DNA of 20,893 nt from Mesoaciditogaceae bacterium (lineage in GTDB: Bacteria > Thermotogota > Thermotogae > Mesoaciditogales > Mesoaciditogaceae): assembly GCA_015486145.1 (NCBI GenBank), contig WFSH01000129.1, positions 1 to 20,893 of the forward strand. The letters are read 5' to 3'. A program made the translations under genes and the position numbers. Under the pieces are notes generated by a model. It saw only the letters and a program-made list of their open reading frames with translations. It did no database searches and was not told where the DNA came from. Positions 1 to 6,993 of this stretch are shown here, one piece after another (position 1 is the stretch's first letter; each line of letters starts with the position of its first letter).

Positions 1-451
1 TTGTAATTGTATTTGTTAACCTTTAATACCATGCTTAAAATCCATTTTGAAAGTAGTATATCCCGATAATTGACGGATGCCTCCTAAAGGGGGAGGCATC
101 CGTTTCTAAGAGAAGTATCATTTTCAAAATATTAGAAGAATTAGGAAATAAGAGAGTCTCAAAGTGAAACAACTGGTTGATCATATGTTTAACTACAATA
201 TACAATACTTCAGTGAAAAAATAGCTTCTTTGATAATAAATTAATCAGAATCGAGAGTGTAAGTAATTGCTGTAAAAAGGTAGAAGGTGTTGTTATCATA
301 ATTTTTATTTCTCGTAGGTAAAATTTGTCTCCCAAAGAAAACATCATTTATCATTTAAAACGCACCATTACCAAACAAGTAAGGTCTTTCAAAATGAAAG
401 GTAAAAATCATTTTTCGAAAAACTCTGTTACCGAACAAAGAAAAAAGAGAG
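1..451. other. Leader / intergenic region before the sugar operon
   Basis: No convincing gene is seen here. All three + frames hit stops within the first 30 bases, so any upstream gene ends outside the window or right at its edge. The only clear structure is the hairpin at 73-103. The rest is AT-rich with no good -35/-10 pair. Because CUT1 permease genes normally follow a gene for a solute-binding protein, the missing binding protein probably lies just upstream and the hairpin may sit between it and the permeases. That is inference. Confidence 0.5.
73..103 (+). terminator. Strong hairpin, possible terminator or attenuator
   Basis: Twelve perfect base pairs (ACGGATGCCTCC with GGAGGCATCCGT) enclose a 7-base loop. 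The run of T after it is short (TTTCT), so it is a poor classical terminator. It may partly terminate, or protect the 3' end of an upstream mRNA, lowering permease expression relative to a preceding binding-protein gene. Confidence 0.6.
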
Positions 452-1342
452 GTGTTGAGAACGAAAAAAAAAGGATTGCTGCCTTTAAGCGTGTTTGTTT
501 TACCATCCATTTTAATTGTTGGTGTTTTTGTTTATGGTTTTATAGGATGGACAGTAGCTGTGTCATTCACTAAGTGGAACTTTCTAATTCCAAATTGGTC
601 GTTTGATGGATTAAAAAATTACTTATCACTCTTTATAAATAATACAAGATTTCACGATGATCTGATAAACAATTTTACTTTCCTGCCTTTTTTTGTTTTT
701 GTGACTCAAATAATAGGCTTTTTCTTGGCATTGTTGCTTAACAATGGTGTGAAATTAGAATCGCTATTTAGAACAATTTTTTTATTACCAATGGCACTTT
801 CTCTTGTTGTAACAGGAGTAATTTGGGAATGGATTTATAATCCTTCTAACGGAGCGTTAGCGGCTATGTTTCGGTTGTTCCATCTTCCTTCAATTAATTG
901 GCTTGGCAGTACAGCTTTTGCGTTACCGGCAATAACTATAGTAGCTATTTGGCAATATACGGGTTTTACAACCTCTATATACCTCGCAGGGTTAAGAGGT
1001 ATTCCTCAAGAGATTTTAGAAGCAGCTAAATTAGATGGAGCTCATGGTTTGAAGTTATACTGGTATGTGCTTATTCCAATATTAAGATCATCAACGGTGA
1101 CAGCTACCGTTTTGTTGACACAGTTGGGTTTACAAATGTTTTCTTTAGTATGGGTCATGACACAAGGAGGCCCTGCATTTGCAACAGATATGCCAGCCGT
1201 TTATATGTATATATCAACTTTCAAAAATGGGAATATAGCTCAAGGTGCTAGTATAGCAGTTGTTATATTTGCTTTAACACTTATAGTAGTTGTTCCTTAC
1301 TTGTTCACGTTTGGAAAATTAGAACAATCGGAGGAGCGATGA
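452..1342 (+). CDS. CUT1 sugar ABC transporter permease (MalF/UgpA type)
   Basis: This is an inner-membrane permease of a carbohydrate ABC importer, 296 aa, with about six hydrophobic membrane segments beginning near residues 10-30. The cytoplasmic EAA loop that docks the ATPase is clear from residue 190 (EAAKLDGA...), followed by LIPIL. It is followed after 4 bases by a second permease, the normal heterodimer pair. The start is uncertain: GTG at 452 and TTG at 455 are both possible, and the purine-rich AGAGAGGTG overlaps them rather than lying at ideal spacing. No ATPase or binding-protein gene is in the window; CUT1 systems often use a shared ATPase encoded elsewhere. The substrate cannot be read from the permease. 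The downstream kinases and isomerase point to a sugar or sugar derivative. Confidence 0.9.
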   Translation: MLRTKKKGLLPLSVFVLPSILIVGVFVYGFIGWTVAVSFTKWNFLIPNWSFDGLKNYLSLFINNTRFHDDLINNFTFLPFFVFVTQIIGFFLALLLNNGVKLESLFRTIFLLPMALSLVVTGVIWEWIYNPSNGALAAMFRLFHLPSINWLGSTAFALPAITIVAIWQYTGFTTSIYLAGLRGIPQEILEAAKLDGAHGLKLYWYVLIPILRSSTVTATVLLTQLGLQMFSLVWVMTQGGPAFATDMPAVYMYISTFKNGNIAQGASIAVVIFALTLIVVVPYLFTFGKLEQSEER

Positions 1343-1346
1343 TCAA

Positions 1347-2171
1347 ATGAATACAAATTTGATAAAAAAAATAGCAACTTATACAATTTTGATAATAGCG
1401 GCGGTTGTTTTTATTTTTCCCCTATATATTTTAATTGTTACGTCTATGAAATCTCTCCATGAGGTTTTTTTGACAAGTTCATGGGCTTTACCAATCCATC
1501 TTAATTTCTCCGGATACATAACTGCTTGGAATGCTCTAAAAGGTGGTTTTATGAATAGTTTTAAATTCACCATTCCAGCCGTTTTCTTTTCAGTTATGTT
1601 CGGGTCCATGAGTGGGTTTGCTGTCACAAAACTTAAGTTTAGAGCTGCAAATGCTGTTTTTTTGTTTATTTTATTTGGGATGTTTTTGACATATGTGGTT
1701 ATTCTCATTCCTCTAGTTAAACTAATGGCAACAATTGGATTATATGGAAATATATGGTCGTTGATAATAACGCATACTGCTTATGGCATCACAATAACAA
1801 CACTTATATTTAGAAATTTTTACACCTCAATTCCGACAACTTTGATGGAAGCAGCAAGTATTGACGGTGCAAATACTTTTCAAATTTATACAAAGATAAT
1901 TTTGCCTTTGTCAATACCAGGTTTTGTTGTAGCATCCATATATCAATTTGCTAGTATATGGAATAACTTTTTGTTTGGTTTGGTTCTGGGTTCTAACCCA
2001 GACATGAGGCCAATCACAGTTATGTTGAATAATCTTAATGGATCGGTTTTGCCAATATGGAACACATTGATGGCTGGAGCACTTTTAACATCTATACCTC
2101 CCTTAATAGTTTTCCTATTTGCTGGCAGATATTTTGTGAGTGGAATGTTAGGTGGGGCAGTAAAAGGATAA
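1347..2171 (+). CDS. CUT1 sugar ABC transporter permease (MalG/UgpE type)
   Basis: This is the second permease half, 274 aa, with about six membrane segments. The first spans residues 10-32 and is followed by the TSMKS sequence typical of MalG-like proteins. The EAA loop is at residue 168 (EAASIDGA...), followed by IILPLSIPG. A GGAGGAGCG ribosome site lies upstream of the ATG, overlapping the end of the first permease gene, so the two are probably translationally coupled. The protein would pair with the product of 452-1342 to import a carbohydrate. The stop is 60 bases before the start of the ROK kinase gene, and no terminator is visible between them. Confidence 0.92.
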   Translation: MNTNLIKKIATYTILIIAAVVFIFPLYILIVTSMKSLHEVFLTSSWALPIHLNFSGYITAWNALKGGFMNSFKFTIPAVFFSVMFGSMSGFAVTKLKFRAANAVFLFILFGMFLTYVVILIPLVKLMATIGLYGNIWSLIITHTAYGITITTLIFRNFYTSIPTTLMEAASIDGANTFQIYTKIILPLSIPGFVVASIYQFASIWNNFLFGLVLGSNPDMRPITVMLNNLNGSVLPIWNTLMAGALLTSIPPLIVFLFAGRYFVSGMLGGAVKG

Positions 2172-2231
2172 TCGCTTTGTGTGAGTCAAATCCAAAACAA
2201 AATGAAAGGTATAATTGGAGGAAGGCTGACT

Positions 2232-3179
2232 ATGATACTCCAAAATAGTTTGATTAATTTGCTGATTGGTTTGGATATTGGGGGTACTAAGACTGTTGTT
2301 GTGGCAGGAAATAAAAAATTACAAATTATGGATCGATACGAGTTCTTGACAAAACCCGAGTATGGGTTTGACAATTTTTTTGAGCGAGTGTTAAATCATA
2401 TCTCAAAAATAAGTGCAAGTCATTTACTCGGTGCCATAGGAGTTTCTGTTGGAGGCCCTTTAGATGTCAAAAGAGGTATATTGTACAATCCACCCCACTT
2501 GGGGTGGGGAACAGTGTATTTACTTGATGAAATGAGAAAGCATTTCAAGTGTCCCATTAAAGTTGAACATGATGCAAAAGCTGGAGCAATAGCAGAGTTC
2601 AAACTGGGAGCAGGAAAAGGATTGAAAAATATAGTTTTTCTCACCCTTGGGACTGGACTTGGTGCTGGAATAATTATAAACGGTCAAATTTACAGAGGAT
2701 CAAATAACATAGCTGGGGAGATTGGTCATATGAGAATTTCAGATCATGGTCCAAGTGTCTACAATAAGACGGGATCATGGGAATCTTATTGCAGTGGAGA
2801 TGGAATCGCAAAGCTCGCAAATTACATGTTCCCAGATCGCTTCGACAAAAAGATAACAACTAAAGAAATTGCGAAACTTGCAAATTCAGGAGATGAAAAA
2901 GCCACAGAAGTTTTAAAAGAAAGCGGCAAGTATCTTGGAATTGGAATGGCAAATCTCTTTGATATCCTAGATCCTGATAGGATCATTCTTGGTAGTCTGA
3001 GTCTGCGCCTCCCAAATATATGGCTTGAAGAAGCAAAAAGAATGGTTAAGAGAGAAGCACTTGATGGTGAAAGAGCTGTTAATAGAATAATTAAGTCGAT
3101 GTTAGGAGAAGAGATTGGAGATTATGCGGCCTTGATTGTCGCATCCAAAGCGTTAAAGGAGGTTAAAAATGGATCTTGA
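2232..3179 (+). CDS. ROK-family sugar kinase
   Basis: This is a cytoplasmic ATP-dependent sugar kinase, 315 aa from the chosen ATG. That ATG follows GGAGGAAGG at 2217-2225 with good spacing, so the upstream in-frame GTG at 2181 and ATG at 2202 are less likely. Visible motifs are the phosphate-binding LDIGGTKT (residues 14-21), the catalytic Asp in EHDA (114), GTGLGAGI (about 141-148), and GEIGH (162-166). In most ROK proteins GEIGH is followed by the zinc motif CxCGxxGCxE. Here residues 175-187 read SVYNKTGSWESYC, so the zinc cysteines are gone apart from one Cys outside the motif. ROK members act on glucose, fructose, allose, ManNAc and others; the substrate is not predictable here. The last 11 bases overlap the GmhA-type gene. 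Confidence 0.88.
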   Translation: MILQNSLINLLIGLDIGGTKTVVVAGNKKLQIMDRYEFLTKPEYGFDNFFERVLNHISKISASHLLGAIGVSVGGPLDVKRGILYNPPHLGWGTVYLLDEMRKHFKCPIKVEHDAKAGAIAEFKLGAGKGLKNIVFLTLGTGLGAGIIINGQIYRGSNNIAGEIGHMRISDHGPSVYNKTGSWESYCSGDGIAKLANYMFPDRFDKKITTKEIAKLANSGDEKATEVLKESGKYLGIGMANLFDILDPDRIILGSLSLRLPNIWLEEAKRMVKREALDGERAVNRIIKSMLGEEIGDYAALIVASKALKEVKNGS

Positions 3180-3756
3180 GGAAATCGTTGTAGAAGCTTT
3201 TGAAGAAAGTATCAAAGTTAAAGAAAAATTCATAAAGTTTTACTCAAAGCAGATAGTTGATCTTTCAACTGAAATAGTCAAAAGAGTGAAAAATGGTGGA
3301 GGTATTTTCTTTATGGGTAATGGTGGCAGTGCCGCCGATGCTGCACATCTTTCAGCTGAACTCGTAGGAAGGTTTTACATAAATAGAACTCCCATACGTT
3401 CAACATCTTTCTCTTCTAACCCATCTATTTTGACCGAAATCCCAAATGACTTTGGCTTTGAATATCTTTTTGAACGTCAAGTGGAGGCGCACGTGAGATC
3501 GCAAGATGTCGTGATCGGCATAAGCACAAGTGGAAAATCTATAAACATAATTCGAGCGTTAGAAAAAGCAAAAAAGCTGGGTGCTTTAACTGTGGGATTC
3601 ACCGGAGAAAATGGCGGAAATATGAATGAATTGTGTGACGTGATATTTAAAGTAAATTCAAAAAAAACTCCACGTATTCAAGAAACACATATACTACTTG
3701 GGCACATATTGTGCCAATTGATAGAATATCAGCTTTTTGGGGGTGAAGAGTCATGA
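3169..3756 (+). CDS. SIS-domain ketose-phosphate isomerase, GmhA type
   Basis: This 195-aa cytoplasmic protein has one SIS domain and is very close in layout to sedoheptulose-7-phosphate isomerase (GmhA). Motifs are the phosphate loop GNGGSAADAAHLSAEL (50-65) and STSGKS (119-124). The metal/catalytic set H60, E64, Q171 and H179 is shifted by only one residue from the E. coli GmhA set H61/E65/Q172/H180. GmhA converts sedoheptulose 7-phosphate to D-glycero-D-manno-heptose 7-phosphate. DiaA-like non-enzymatic relatives lack these ligands, so an enzyme is likely. AAAGGAGGT lies just upstream of the ATG. It overlaps the ROK gene by 11 bases and the next gene by 4. With an importer upstream, the real substrate could be another ketose phosphate. 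Confidence 0.85.
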   Translation: MDLEEIVVEAFEESIKVKEKFIKFYSKQIVDLSTEIVKRVKNGGGIFFMGNGGSAADAAHLSAELVGRFYINRTPIRSTSFSSNPSILTEIPNDFGFEYLFERQVEAHVRSQDVVIGISTSGKSINIIRALEKAKKLGALTVGFTGENGGNMNELCDVIFKVNSKKTPRIQETHILLGHILCQLIEYQLFGGEES

Positions 3757-4772
3757 TGCAATACAAAGGAAAGTATGAAATTTGCGATCTCAGCAAGATA
3801 AAAACTTATCCAATCATTTCACGACCAAGTGAAGTGCACATAGAAGATCTTGTCGATGTGAATGACATACTTAATGAGCCTTTGAAGTATCATTCAGAAG
3901 ATCTCGAGTCAATAGCAACCTCTATAGTGGAAGCCAGAAAAAACGGCAAGCCGGTAATAGTGTTTTCAGGAGCACATGCCGTTAAAAATGGATTATCTCC
4001 CATATACATTGATCTGATAAAGCGTGGAATTATCACGGCATTTGGAAGTAATGGTGCGTTCACAATTCACGATTTTGAGCTCGCTTTAGTGGGAAAGACT
4101 TCGGAGACCATACCAAATGCCTTGTCAAAAGGGCTTTTTGGTTTTGCAGAAGAAACGGGAAAATACATAAACAACGCGTTGATTTACGGCAACAAACTAA
4201 AATTGGGTTATGGAGAATCGATAGGAAGGCTCATCAGTGGTGAACCCTTTCCAGAAAAAGTCGAATTTGCCAACAAAGATATATCTGTTCCATACAACGC
4301 ACTCAAATACAACGTTCCATTTTGTACACACTGTGCAATAGGCACGGATATATATCACATGTCAAAGTATTTTGATGGCGAAGCCCTTGGAGGATGCTCA
4401 GGGAGAGACTTTTTGATATTTACCAAAGAAGTTACTAAACTAACAAATGGTGGTGTATGCCTTCTCATTGGTTCAGCAGTAGTAGGAGTCGAGGCTTACC
4501 TTAAAGCATTCTCCATAGCGGCAAACATGGGAAAGGCACCCAAAAACTTGATCACTGCAGATTTTGATATGAGAGACGCTAACATTGATGATGCAGAGAA
4601 CAATCGCAAGGATAAACCAACTTATTACTTTAGGGACATAAAATCAATTGTTGTAAGAGTGCCCAAGGCGTTCGGTGGAAAGGGATATTATATAAAAGGT
4701 AATCAAAAAGTGACACTTCCAGCTTTTTACAAGATGATAGTTGAGAAAACAAAAGGGAATGATTTCCATTGA
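3753..4772 (+). CDS. Deoxyhypusine-synthase-like protein of unknown function
   Basis: This 339-aa protein resembles the deoxyhypusine-synthase fold family. It has GAHAVKNGLSP (73-83), GSNGAFTIHDFELALVG (98-114; compare the GAG-xx-HD-E stretch of that family), and NVPFCTHCAIGTDI (187-200), where true synthases carry a similar substrate/NAD loop. Later GSAVVGVEAYLKA (240-252) is strikingly conserved-looking. C191, C194 and C215 might bind a metal. Bacteria of this sort do not need eIF5A modification, and the setting between a GmhA-type isomerase and an HldE-like kinase suggests an NAD-dependent sugar-phosphate reaction instead; that is inference. It overlaps its neighbours by 4 bases on each side (ATGA, TTGA), so it is tightly coupled. 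ATG at 3756 is an equally possible start. The family assignment is from memory of motifs and is only moderately sure. Confidence 0.5.
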   Translation: MMQYKGKYEICDLSKIKTYPIISRPSEVHIEDLVDVNDILNEPLKYHSEDLESIATSIVEARKNGKPVIVFSGAHAVKNGLSPIYIDLIKRGIITAFGSNGAFTIHDFELALVGKTSETIPNALSKGLFGFAEETGKYINNALIYGNKLKLGYGESIGRLISGEPFPEKVEFANKDISVPYNALKYNVPFCTHCAIGTDIYHMSKYFDGEALGGCSGRDFLIFTKEVTKLTNGGVCLLIGSAVVGVEAYLKAFSIAANMGKAPKNLITADFDMRDANIDDAENNRKDKPTYYFRDIKSIVVRVPKAFGGKGYYIKGNQKVTLPAFYKMIVEKTKGNDFH

Positions 4773-6625
4773 ATGTTCTGAAACTACTCAAAAATAGTAG
4801 CCCTCGTATCCTGATCGTTGGAGATGTTTTTCTTGATCACTATGTTTATTATGATCCAAAACTGGGATCCCCAAGTTTGGAAACCGGTTTAAAACCCGTA
4901 GTAGCCGTTAGAGAAGAGTTTTTACCAGGTGGGGCTGGAAATGTCGCAAAGGCGTTTACGCTGTTAGGTGCAACTGTGGATCTTGTTGGGACAATTGGCA
5001 ATGACGGATACGGCCTTGAGCTTGTTAGAACATTTGAAAAGCTTGGCATAAAAACGGAGAATCTTGTCAGAACACCCGAAAGATCAACACTTGTATATAC
5101 CAAACTCGTGAATGTCGAAACGGAAAAAGAGGATCTTCCTCGTCTTGACATAATTCCTCGTGTGTTTTTACATGCAGATACTGTGAGTAAAATTATTGGT
5201 AAGTTAAAAAAGAGTATTCAACGGGTTGACGCGATTGTTGTGGTGGATCAAATCGAAGAACCTGGTTTGGGAATAATAACAAAAGAAGTAAAATCTTGTC
5301 TTGACGAACTTAGAACAAGTTTCCAGGACAAGATTTTTGCTGTTGATTCGAGAATCAGACCACATATTTTTTCCGGATACATTCTCAAGCCAAATTTGCG
5401 TGAGTTTATCAAAACTTTATACGCTTTACATATTAATGAAGATTTGGACAACACCCCTGCTCAAATACTTGTTCAACGCCATGCAGTTAAAATATCTGAA
5501 TTGCTTCACTCCGCTTTAACAATCACCGCGAGTGAAGATGGCAGTTATGTTGTTGAGAATAAAAAACTTTTCAGAATATTTCCCATGCCTTCAAAAGTTG
5601 TGGATGTTTGTGGAGCAGGAGATTCTTTCATGGCAGCGTTTATCATGGCTTTGCTCACGCAAGAAAAATCATCCATAATTAAGGCTGCTGCTTTGGGAAC
5701 GAAAGCAGCAGGTATATGTGTATCACAAAGAGGTACAGGAATGGTCAAAGTTGACGATCTCCTGGAAGCTGGCAGTCCCAGATCGGATGAAGTTGTGTTC
5801 AAGGAATTTTTTATTAATATTCCCGTTAAACATTCGAAGATCAAATTCGCACTCTTCGACTTTGATGGCACAATTTCGCTTCTTCGTGAGGGATGGCAAT
5901 CGATCATGAAACCCATCATGATCAAAGCAATTACAGGTGGCAAAAAATTGTCTGATATGGGGTACAGAAGGTTAGAGAAAGCTGTAGAGGATTATATAGA
6001 CCGTACAACCGGCCAACAAACTATACTGCAGATGCAAGGCTTGGAGAAAATGGTAAGAGAATATGGGTTTGTATCAGAAGATGAGATCAAAACGCCAGTT
6101 GAATATAAGGCCCTGTACAATAAAGAGTTAAAAAAAATTGTAAGAAGGCGGCTACAGGAGGGTAATCCGTCAAAATACCTTTTGAAAGGAGCGTATGAAT
6201 TTATAGAAGCGCTCCACAATATGGGAATCGTATTGTTGCTTGCTTCCGGAACGGATATAGAGGATGTCAAGGAAGAAGCGAGGTTCCTTGGCATACATGA
6301 TTTCTTTACGGGTGGTGTTTACGGCGCACTCAGAAATTATAAAGAGTATTCAAAAGAAAAGGTAATAAAGAACCTAATTGTGCAAAATGATCTCAAAGGT
6401 GAAGAATTGCTCGTTGTGGGAGACGGACCTGTAGAAGTATCCATAGGCAAGAAAGTTGGAGGGCTTACTATAGGTGTAGCTTCTAATGAAAAAAGAGGAT
6501 ATGGTTGGAATTTGAGAAAATTTCAACGACTGAAAGAGTGTGGTTCTAACCTCTTAATCCCGGATTTTACGCTAAGAGATGATCTAATATTTTTCATATC
6601 AAATCAACAGATTCCACCATTATAA
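4769..6625 (+). CDS. PfkB-family (HldE-like) sugar kinase fused to HAD phosphatase
   Basis: This is a two-domain cytoplasmic enzyme of 618 aa. Residues 1-335 form a PfkB/ribokinase domain: GDVFLDHY (18-25), which matches the start of HldE-type heptose-7-phosphate kinases, GGAGNVAKA (54-62), and the catalytic GAGD anion-hole motif (282-285, as DVCGAGDSF). Residues 355-615 form a HAD hydrolase: DFDGT nucleophile motif (364-368), ASGTD (492-496, motif II), and VVGDGPVE (549-556, motif IV, with Glu where Asp is common). A kinase joined to a phosphatase fits phosphorylation at one carbon and dephosphorylation at another, as HldA and GmhB do in heptose activation. The HAD type is closer to phosphoglucomutase/phosphoglycolate phosphatase than to GmhB, so that reading is uncertain. 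The start is TTG, overlapping the previous TGA. It is the last gene of the operon; no clear terminator follows. Confidence 0.8.
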   Translation: MNVLKLLKNSSPRILIVGDVFLDHYVYYDPKLGSPSLETGLKPVVAVREEFLPGGAGNVAKAFTLLGATVDLVGTIGNDGYGLELVRTFEKLGIKTENLVRTPERSTLVYTKLVNVETEKEDLPRLDIIPRVFLHADTVSKIIGKLKKSIQRVDAIVVVDQIEEPGLGIITKEVKSCLDELRTSFQDKIFAVDSRIRPHIFSGYILKPNLREFIKTLYALHINEDLDNTPAQILVQRHAVKISELLHSALTITASEDGSYVVENKKLFRIFPMPSKVVDVCGAGDSFMAAFIMALLTQEKSSIIKAAALGTKAAGICVSQRGTGMVKVDDLLEAGSPRSDEVVFKEFFINIPVKHSKIKFALFDFDGTISLLREGWQSIMKPIMIKAITGGKKLSDMGYRRLEKAVEDYIDRTTGQQTILQMQGLEKMVREYGFVSEDEIKTPVEYKALYNKELKKIVRRRLQEGNPSKYLLKGAYEFIEALHNMGIVLLLASGTDIEDVKEEARFLGIHDFFTGGVYGALRNYKEYSKEKVIKNLIVQNDLKGEELLVVGDGPVEVSIGKKVGGLTIGVASNEKRGYGWNLRKFQRLKECGSNLLIPDFTLRDDLIFFISNQQIPPL

Positions 6626-6668
6626 GAGTAGTAAATTAAATCCATTCAACAAGTTAGCATTAATTTTG

Positions 6669-6915
6669 GGTTCTCTTCACGATCGTGTGGGTAGTATTTT
6701 TAAACAACACATTCTTTGGCATTTTAGTACCGCTTTACAAGCAGTTCGATTTTTTTGAAGCCTTGTCAAAACTGATGAGTTCATATGTCCTGACAGTACT
6801 TCGAGGATGCTTGTCCTTTTACTTGATAACAAGGTCTTTTGAATGACTTTGTTCAAACTTACAAGAGCAGAATAGGGAATTGTCATGTTTTACTCATACA
6901 AGAATGAAGAGAACC
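6669..6915. repeat. MITE-like repeat with 11-base terminal inverted repeats
   Basis: GGTTCTCTTCA at 6669-6679 recurs as TGAAGAGAACC at 6905-6915, bounding 247 bases. The part from 6672 to 6776 is a diverged copy of the reverse complement of 20693-20803. The two share a 28-base exact run at 6749-6776 / 20693-20720 and the 13-mer CATTTTAGTACCG at 6720-6732. Weaker likeness seems to continue to about 6880. No intact ORF or transposase is visible inside. It could be a non-autonomous mobile element or the remnant of an insertion sequence. Confidence 0.55.
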
Positions 6916-6952
6916 AAATTGTCTTTTTCAAATTAAGTGTATCGAATAAATG

Positions 6953-6961
6953 TGATATAAT
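6953..6961 (+). promoter_or_regulatory. Extended -10 promoter of the lar operon
   Basis: TGATATAAT is a perfect extended -10 (TGn plus TATAAT). At 17-base spacing the -35 position reads TTAAGT, which is weak, as extended -10 promoters tolerate. Transcription would begin near 6968, about 25 bases before the lacI-type ATG, inside the candidate operator at 6964-6979. Confidence 0.6.
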
Positions 6962-6963
6962 TT

Positions 6964-6979
6964 GGTAAAGCGTTTGCTC
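6964..6979. promoter_or_regulatory. Candidate LacI-family operator
   Basis: GGTAAAGCGTTTGCTC has the central CG flanked by A-rich and T-rich halves (AAAGCGTTTG) seen in LacI/CcpA-type operators. It is an imperfect palindrome, with 6 of 12 core positions symmetric. It overlaps the predicted transcription start, so binding would block the promoter. The regulator encoded at 6994 is the obvious candidate, giving autoregulation. A single site is weak evidence. Confidence 0.4.
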
Positions 6980-6993
6980 AAAGAGGTGCTTCA

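Noticed and set aside
1..451. tRNA or riboswitch in the leader
   Set aside because: No cloverleaf, CCA end or known aptamer core could be recognised; only the simple hairpin at 73-103 is visible.
325..573. 82-codon frame with TTG-type start overlapping the first permease gene
   Set aside because: It overlaps a well-supported permease in another frame, has no ribosome site and no recognisable motif.
5545..5943. 132-codon minus-strand frame inside the PfkB-HAD gene, and similar long opposite-strand frames in other genes (for example 15479-16057)
   Set aside because: These are shadows of strongly supported + strand genes with conserved motifs and none show motifs of their own.
6677..6886. 69-codon frame on the minus strand within the repeat
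   Set aside because: The equivalent stretch in the second repeat copy (20693-20803) contains an in-frame stop and length changes, so coding is not conserved.
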